The position numbers and the translations under genes were made by a program. 64,000 nucleotides of DNA from CP2-2F sp034432555 (GTDB taxonomy: Bacteria > Chloroflexota > Anaerolineae > Aggregatilineales > UBA2796). Shown one piece after another: positions 59,796 through 64,000 of this stretch. Location: the NCBI GenBank assembly GCA_034432555.1, contig DAOUBW010000014.1:124001-188000 (forward strand), given 5' to 3'. Each line of letters starts with the position of its first letter. Position 1 is the first letter of the stretch. The notes below the pieces were generated by a model that did no database searches, was not told the origin of the DNA, and worked only from the letters and a program-made list of their open reading frames with translations.

Positions 59796-60953
59796 ATGGC
59801 AGACAGCTACCCACTCCGCGCCGAGTCGCCCATTTCGCATATTCGCCTACACCCGATTGCCATGCCGCTGGTTGAAAACCTCGTGACCAGTTTCGGTAGC
59901 GATGGCGGGCAGGACTCGCTGCGCGCTGCTGTGCTGGTGGAACTTGAACTTGCCAACGGCATCATCGGCTGGGGCGAATGTGTGGCGTCCTGGGCGCCCG
60001 GCTACAGCTACGAGACCACCGAAACTGCGTTGCATGTGCTGCGCGATTTTTTCATCCCCGGCGTGCTGGGGCAGCACGACTTAGGCAAACTGCGCGCCTT
60101 CCGTGGGCATCCAATGGCGCGTATGGCGTTGGAGACTGCTTTTTGGTCGGCAGTGGCAACCGAACGTAATCTTTCGCTCGGCGCGCTGCTTAGCGACGGC
60201 GCGCCACGCAAAGCGCGCGCCACGGTTGGCGTCAGCATCGGCATTCAGCCCAGCATTGATGCCACGCTTGCCATTATCGAAAAGCGCTTGAACGAAGGCT
60301 ATCAGCGAATCAAGCTGAAGATCAAGCGCGGCTGGGATGTTGACCTGATGCGCGCCGTTCGCAGCGCCTACCCTGACATTATGCTCATGGCAGATGCCAA
60401 CAGCGCCTACACGCTGGATGACGTGCCACTGCTCAAACAGCTTGACGATCTGAACTTGCTGATGATCGAGCAGCCGCTTGGTTACCTTGATATTTACCAG
60501 CACGGCAAGTTGCAGCCGCAGTTCCAAACGCCTATCTGCCTCGATGAGAGCATTCACACGGCGGATGATGTGCGCTTGATGCTGCAAATCGGCGCGGGAC
60601 GGATCATCAATCTGAAGCCGGCGCGTGTGGGTGGCTTGATCGAGTCGCTCAAGATTCACGAGGTCTGCCGCACTGAAGGCGTGCCACTCTGGATTGGCGG
60701 CATGTTGGAGACGGGCGTTGGCAGGGCGGCAAATCTGGCGTTGGCGTCCCTAAGCGGCGTCACGCTGCCTAGCGATATCAGCGCCACCAACCGCTACTAT
60801 GATCCTGACCTGACCGAAGAAGTGTTCACCCTAAATGCCCAAGACTCAACCATTGACGTGCCACAGGGCATCGGGCTTGGCGTAAGCGTGGATCGGGAAC
60901 GTTTGGCAGCCGCAGAGGTGGCATACTACAAGGCGGCTGCCGCTGTGAGCTAG
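59796..60953 (+). CDS. Enolase-superfamily N-succinylamino-acid racemase / OSBS-like enzyme
   Basis: A 385-residue enzyme of the muconate-lactonising subgroup. The base-bearing KxK is K173-L-K175, metal ligands are D200, E225 and D250 (MADAN, IEQPL, CLDES) and the second base is K274 (INLKPARVGG). The C-terminal WIGGMLETGVGRAANLALASL matches NSAR/OSBS enzymes. In this family o-succinylbenzoate synthase and N-succinylamino-acid racemase activities overlap. The adjacent GNAT gene and the lack of other menaquinone genes favour the racemase role in D-amino-acid use, but menC function is not excluded. Confidence 0.88.
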   Translation: MADSYPLRAESPISHIRLHPIAMPLVENLVTSFGSDGGQDSLRAAVLVELELANGIIGWGECVASWAPGYSYETTETALHVLRDFFIPGVLGQHDLGKLRAFRGHPMARMALETAFWSAVATERNLSLGALLSDGAPRKARATVGVSIGIQPSIDATLAIIEKRLNEGYQRIKLKIKRGWDVDLMRAVRSAYPDIMLMADANSAYTLDDVPLLKQLDDLNLLMIEQPLGYLDIYQHGKLQPQFQTPICLDESIHTADDVRLMLQIGAGRIINLKPARVGGLIESLKIHEVCRTEGVPLWIGGMLETGVGRAANLALASLSGVTLPSDISATNRYYDPDLTEEVFTLNAQDSTIDVPQGIGLGVSVDRERLAAAEVAYYKAAAAVS

Positions 60954-60981
60954 TGCCGTAAGGCAGTTTGGAGGGGTGTGG

Positions 60982-61587
60982 ATGACTATCCAAGAACGGC
61001 TCAAGATGACGGCGAATGCCTTTGAGTCATGGCTGGCACAACCTGAAAATGCTGAGAAGCGTTGCGAGTTGATTGCAGGGGAAGTTTTTGAAAGGGCGCC
61101 TTCTAGCCAACTACCAACTTTGATCAGCACTGCCTTGATCATCGCACTGGGTAGTTTTGTGAAGGCGCACAATTTGGGTGTGGTCACAAACCCTGAAGGC
61201 GGCATTCGCTTTGCCGAAGATACTGTGCTGGCGCCCGACATCGCCTTCATTCCGAAGGCGCACATCACCGGCATTCAGGCAACGCGCTCTGCCACCGATT
61301 TGCCCGCGCTGGTGGTGGAAGTTGTCTCGCCCAGCGATAGCCATACGCAAGTGCGCGAGAAAGCCGCACGTTATCTGCGCTTTGGCGTGGCGATGGTCTG
61401 GGTCGTCTTTCCGAAGGCGCGAGTGCTTGAACAGCATACACGCATTGGCGATCAGGTGCAGATCGTGACGCTAGGTGAGGCAGATAGGCTTGAGGGCGGC
61501 AGCATCTTGCCTGATTTTTCGTTGCCGCTGCGCGAAGTGTTCGATGTTGGATATCCAATTGCAGAGGAAACAGGGGAAAAATCATGA
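60982..61587 (+). CDS. Uma2-family (DUF820) putative endonuclease
   Basis: About 201 residues from the ATG at 60982; GGAGGGG just upstream supports it over the GTG two codons earlier. Family features are a GEVFERAPSS segment, APDIAFIPK and LVVEVVSPSDSHTQVREKAARYLRFGVAMVWVV, containing the D...E-x-V/K residues of a PD-(D/E)XK nuclease fold. Uma2 proteins are frequent in Chloroflexota and Cyanobacteria; their function is not settled. Its stop overlaps the proC start (ATGA). Confidence 0.88.
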   Translation: MTIQERLKMTANAFESWLAQPENAEKRCELIAGEVFERAPSSQLPTLISTALIIALGSFVKAHNLGVVTNPEGGIRFAEDTVLAPDIAFIPKAHITGIQATRSATDLPALVVEVVSPSDSHTQVREKAARYLRFGVAMVWVVFPKARVLEQHTRIGDQVQIVTLGEADRLEGGSILPDFSLPLREVFDVGYPIAEETGEKS

Positions 61588-62489
61588 GCAATCAAAATGG
61601 CGCCGATGTGAACGGTCTTGATAGTCTGATAACGTCATTTATCGGAAGTGGCGTGATGGCAGAGGCGATGATCAGCGGTCTGCTGCGGAATAACATCTTG
61701 CGCCCAGACCAGATCATTGCGGCGGATCCGCTGCCAGAGCGCTGTGAGTCGCTTCAGGCGCGCTTTGGTATCCAGACCACCACGCACAACCGTGAGGCTG
61801 TCCGCGCCGCTGATATTCTCATCCTCAGCATTAAGCCGCAGGTGCTGGATCGCGTCTTTGCCGATTTGGGTGAGTTAGGCAGCCTGCCCAAGTTGGTGAT
61901 CAGCATTATTGCCGGCGCCAGCATCGCGCAGATCAGCGATGGGCTAGGCAATCCGAACGTGGTGCGCTCCATGCCGAACACACCGGCACGTATTGGGCAG
62001 GGCATCACGGTTTGGGCAGCCGCCGAGAGCGTGCCAGACTTGCAGCGCCAGCAAGCGCGGGCGATTCTTGCCTCGTTCGGGCAAGAGGTCTTTGTGGAAG
62101 ATGAACACTACCTTGATATGGCAACGGCGCTCAGCGGCACGGGACCTGCCTATGTCTTTATGTTCATGGAGGCGATGATTGATGCCGGCGTGCATTTAGG
62201 CTTTTCGCGGCGCATCGCAGAGCAGTTGGTGATCCAGACCATGCGCGGTTCGGTCGAGTATGCCGCGCAGAGCCATGAGCATCCCGCTGCGCTGCGCAAT
62301 CAGGTGACCAGCCCGGGCGGCACTTCCGCTGAGGCAATCTATCACCTTGAGAAGGGCGGCTTGCGGACGGTGCTTTCGCGGGCAGTTTGGGCAGCCTATC
62401 AGCGCAGCGTGGCGTTGGGTGCGGGCAAAAAAGTGGCGCACGAGCCGCGTGTGGCGCGCAATCCTGATGCGTTAGAGGGAGATCGCTAA
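61584..62489 (+). CDS. proC: Pyrroline-5-carboxylate reductase
   Basis: A 301-residue NAD(P)H-dependent enzyme making L-proline. The Rossmann motif is FIGSGVMAEAMISGLL, here after a ~18-residue N-terminal extension; then SMPNTPARIGQGITVW, GTGPAYVFMFMEAMIDAGVHLG and VTSPGGTSAEAIYHLEKGG, the family signatures. The ATG overlaps the Uma2 stop, so it is the last gene of the operon. A convergent lipoprotein gene follows after 45 nt without a visible terminator. Confidence 0.94.
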   Translation: MSNQNGADVNGLDSLITSFIGSGVMAEAMISGLLRNNILRPDQIIAADPLPERCESLQARFGIQTTTHNREAVRAADILILSIKPQVLDRVFADLGELGSLPKLVISIIAGASIAQISDGLGNPNVVRSMPNTPARIGQGITVWAAAESVPDLQRQQARAILASFGQEVFVEDEHYLDMATALSGTGPAYVFMFMEAMIDAGVHLGFSRRIAEQLVIQTMRGSVEYAAQSHEHPAALRNQVTSPGGTSAEAIYHLEKGGLRTVLSRAVWAAYQRSVALGAGKKVAHEPRVARNPDALEGDR

Positions 62490-62534
62490 ACTATCCATAC
62501 TTGGCTTTCCCCGAACTGTTCTGCGCTGAAGATT

Positions 62535-63074
62535 TTAGGGCGTAGCATTCGGCACAGGCGGCAGGCGCGTAAAAGCGCCCGTATACGGGCAGATTGCACC
62601 ATAGAGCGGATGGGCTAACCACACCCGCCAGTAGTAAATGCCTTCTGAGGGCAGCCGCAGCAGCGAGAAGGTAAAGATGCCATCGCCTTCCGCTGGGACA
62701 GCAAGCCGAATGCCCGCGCCGCTGCCCTCAATGCCCACACTGATGCCCACCGCGCCGCCGCGTGGCACGCCGCGCCAGCCAAAACGCGCTTCATCGGCGT
62801 AGGCAAGGGCGCTGCCCTCACGCGGTGCGGCAACCAGTTGGAAAACCTCACACTGCACCTCTGCGCTAAGTGTTGGGCGTACCGTTGCCGTTGGAAAAGC
62901 GGTGAAGGTTGGTAACCCAGTCAGCGTTGGTGGTGCCGTCCAGGTTGGCGGCAGTGTGGGCGCTGTAACCTGTGACGGCGGCACGATCACGCGTGTCGGC
63001 GTGGCTGTGGGCAAGGGCGCGGTGCTGCACGCGCTCAGCACAAGCAGCACCGCCACGAAGCGCGTTAGCCTCAC
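62535..63074 (-). CDS. Lipoprotein with Pro/Thr-rich linker
   Basis: A 179-residue exported protein. The signal peptide ends with a lipobox LSAC (cysteine ~16), then ~45 residues dominated by Pro and Thr (TPTRVIVPP, TAPTLPPTW, TVRPTLSAE), and a compact domain (about 75-165) with a cysteine pair and aromatic residues (GIYYWRVWLAHP). The fold resembles an immunoglobulin-like or Fn3-type domain, but the family is not recognised. Its ATG overlaps the plsY stop (ATGA), so it is co-translated with plsY. Confidence 0.78.
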   Translation of the reverse strand: MRLTRFVAVLLVLSACSTAPLPTATPTRVIVPPSQVTAPTLPPTWTAPPTLTGLPTFTAFPTATVRPTLSAEVQCEVFQLVAAPREGSALAYADEARFGWRGVPRGGAVGISVGIEGSGAGIRLAVPAEGDGIFTFSLLRLPSEGIYYWRVWLAHPLYGAICPYTGAFTRLPPVPNATP

Positions 63075-63727
63075 GCAGGGTCACCAATGCGGCGCTCACG
63101 CCCTTCGCGCAAGCGCTGAATGTTCTCCCGATGGCGGTAGTACACCAGCACAACAATTGCCAGCGCATAGATGAAATACAGCGGTGAGGCATTGGTAGTA
63201 TTCTGCGTGACGAAATGCAGGGCGACCAGCAGACCAGTCGCTGCGGTTGCCAGCACTGCCAGCGAAACGTAGCGCGTGGCGATGATAACGGCAAACATCA
63301 CGCTCAGCGGCACAATAATCAGGTGCGCCCACGGGAAGAAGATGATCAGCCAAGTGCCGCCAGCCGTTGCCGCACCTTTGCCGCCGCGCAACTGACCCGT
63401 GATCAGGCGCACCGGCAGCGACCAGCTATGCCCAATCACCGCAGCAATGCCTGCCAAGATGCTGTGCAGTGTCGGATCGCCGACCAGCACGGCACGCACC
63501 ACCAACACCGCCAAAATACCTTTACCCGTATCCATCAACCAGACCAGCAGCGCCCACTTGAAGCCAAGCGCCCGTAAAATGTTGGTTGCGCCCATATTGC
63601 CGCTGCCGATCTTGAAAATATCTATGCCGTTCAGCTTGCCAATCACATAGGCGGATGGAAAACCGCCAAGCGCATAGCCAATCAAAGCAGCCAGAATCGC
63701 ATTCAAGAGCATTTGTAGAACATCCAC
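63071..63727 (-). CDS. plsY: Acyl-phosphate glycerol-3-phosphate acyltransferase
   Basis: A ~213-218-residue membrane enzyme that makes lysophosphatidic acid from acyl-phosphate. Start options are GTG at 63727 or ATG at 63712; the longer open frame to 63820 runs into a hairpin and is rejected. Motif 1 is GGFPSAYVIGKLNGIDIFKIGSGNMGATNI (residues ~10-40), motif 2 GGKGAATAGG, and the five membrane segments match PlsY. The C-terminus is basic. It precedes the lipoprotein gene with a four-base overlap. Confidence 0.93.
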   Translation of the reverse strand: MDVLQMLLNAILAALIGYALGGFPSAYVIGKLNGIDIFKIGSGNMGATNILRALGFKWALLVWLMDTGKGILAVLVVRAVLVGDPTLHSILAGIAAVIGHSWSLPVRLITGQLRGGKGAATAGGTWLIIFFPWAHLIIVPLSVMFAVIIATRYVSLAVLATAATGLLVALHFVTQNTTNASPLYFIYALAIVVLVYYRHRENIQRLREGRERRIGDPA

Positions 63728-63814
63728 GCCTGCCACACTCCAATCACCAAATTTTTGGCATAATGCACAACACCGTTGCTTGGTATTGGTTGCGCGTTGC
63801 GCGCCGCGATCAAC

Positions 63815-63849
63815 GTTCAAGGGCTTGCTTGTGCAGCAAACCCTTGAAC
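63815..63849 (-). terminator. Long hairpin between ppdK and plsY
   Basis: GTTCAAGGGCTTGCT (63815-63829) pairs with AGCAAACCCTTGAAC (63835-63849) over 15 positions with one mismatch; loop 5 nt. It lies 41 nt past the ppdK stop and upstream of plsY. No T-run follows on the minus strand. A terminator of ppdK is the simplest reading. Confidence 0.6.
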
Positions 63850-63889
63850 TGGAGGCAAGAGGATTAGCGATGTGGAAACTTAGGGGAGC

Positions 63890-64000
63890 TTAGTCGTCTT
63901 TGGCGCTGCGCCCGGCTTCCTTCAGGGCGGCGTGTGCCGCTGCCAAACGTGCCACAGGTACGCGGAAGGGCGAGCAGCTAACGTAATCCAAGCCCGCTTT
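63890..64000 (-). CDS. ppdK: Pyruvate, phosphate dikinase (C-terminal end, cut by window edge)
   Basis: Only the last 36 codons are inside the window, but KAGLDYVSCSPFRVPVARL is the highly conserved C-terminal segment of pyruvate, phosphate dikinase (catalytic cysteine in the SCSPFR loop). The tail ends ...KEAGRSAKDD. The enzyme interconverts pyruvate and phosphoenolpyruvate with ATP and phosphate. Everything upstream is beyond the right edge. Confidence 0.9.
   Translation of the reverse strand, partial: KAGLDYVSCSPFRVPVARLAAAHAALKEAGRSAKDD

Noticed and set aside
63728..63820. N-terminal extension of PlsY by 31 or more codons
   Set aside because: It would place the start inside the 15-bp hairpin at 63815-63849 and adds a Cys/Arg-rich stretch before the first membrane helix that PlsY proteins lack.
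1..64000. tRNA, rRNA, CRISPR arrays, prophage or replication origin
   Set aside because: All gaps were read by eye on both strands. No cloverleaf with a conserved T-loop, no regularly spaced direct repeats, no phage structural genes and no DnaA-box cluster were noticed. A covariance-model search would be needed to exclude small RNAs.

Overview
The window looks like a chromosomal segment of a Chloroflexota bacterium, most likely Anaerolineae-related. This is inferred from gene style only: lipoprotein and surface proteins with Pro/Thr-rich 'TPT' linkers, large secreted subtilases with WD/GD-type repeats, VIT-VWA proteins, a BTAD-type regulator, a WXG100-like protein rich in glycine, and a three-gene Rieske / cytochrome b / di-haem cytochrome c operon. 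G+C is moderately high. No rRNA, tRNA, CRISPR array, prophage or intact insertion sequence was seen. Mobile DNA is limited to three copies of a ~100-150 nt dispersed repeat and one possible transposase remnant.

Layout. 1-1553: end of an ABC-2 exporter (permease plus ATPase). 1554-2053: hairpin-rich intergenic region with repeat copy A. 2054-4123: thioredoxin/NHL/DsbD-like fusion. 4325-6925: GT39-type membrane glycosyltransferase. 6972-9538: gltX coupled to a PIN-TRAM membrane protein. 9757-12397: OmpR-type regulator and histidine kinase. 12491-16325: TetR-controlled ABC exporter with two permeases and an operator palindrome. 16384-16831: repeat copy B and a transposase-like fragment. 16935-18242: unknown protein. 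18249-20411: esterase-CapA fusion. 20566-25165: secreted subtilase and a stand-alone protein resembling its prodomain. 25391-27580: VIT-VWA protein. 27652-32535: complete branched-chain amino-acid ABC transporter (livF, G, M, H and the binding protein) with a good promoter. 32678-38674: signalling genes (pseudo-receiver/BTAD regulator, MBL hydrolase, GAF histidine kinase, two receivers). 38798-44667: C39-like/TPR protein, OsmC, zinc-ribbon peptide, degenerate GH38-like protein, ferrochelatase, family 2 glycosyltransferase. 44731-45912: WXG100-like repeat protein. 46075-48377: aldehyde dehydrogenase and PHP phosphoesterase. 48561-52366: quinol:cytochrome c oxidoreductase operon. 52534-53478: branched-chain aminotransferase. 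53779-55395: M23 peptidase with a propeller-like tail. 55375-57736: phosphoribosyltransferase / radical SAM-SPASM / methyltransferase operon. 57906-62489: epimerase, GNAT, N-succinylamino-acid racemase-like enzyme, Uma2, ProC. 62535-63727: lipoprotein and plsY. 63890-64000: C-terminus of pyruvate, phosphate dikinase.

How the genes fit together. The bc-type operon implies a respiratory chain passing electrons from quinol to cytochrome c, and ferrochelatase supplies haem. The liv transporter, the IlvE aminotransferase and a probable D-amino-acid salvage pair (GNAT plus NSAR-like racemase) suggest growth on peptides or amino acids. That agrees with the secreted subtilase and surface hydrolases. 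Tight ATGA/GTGA stop-start overlaps recur in the operons and suggest widespread translational coupling.

The most unusual items are the subtilase/prodomain-like pair, the WXG100-amphipathic-repeat-polyglycine protein, the esterase-CapA fusion and the phosphoribosyltransferase-radical SAM-methyltransferase operon. All functional proposals for these are inference from sequence alone.
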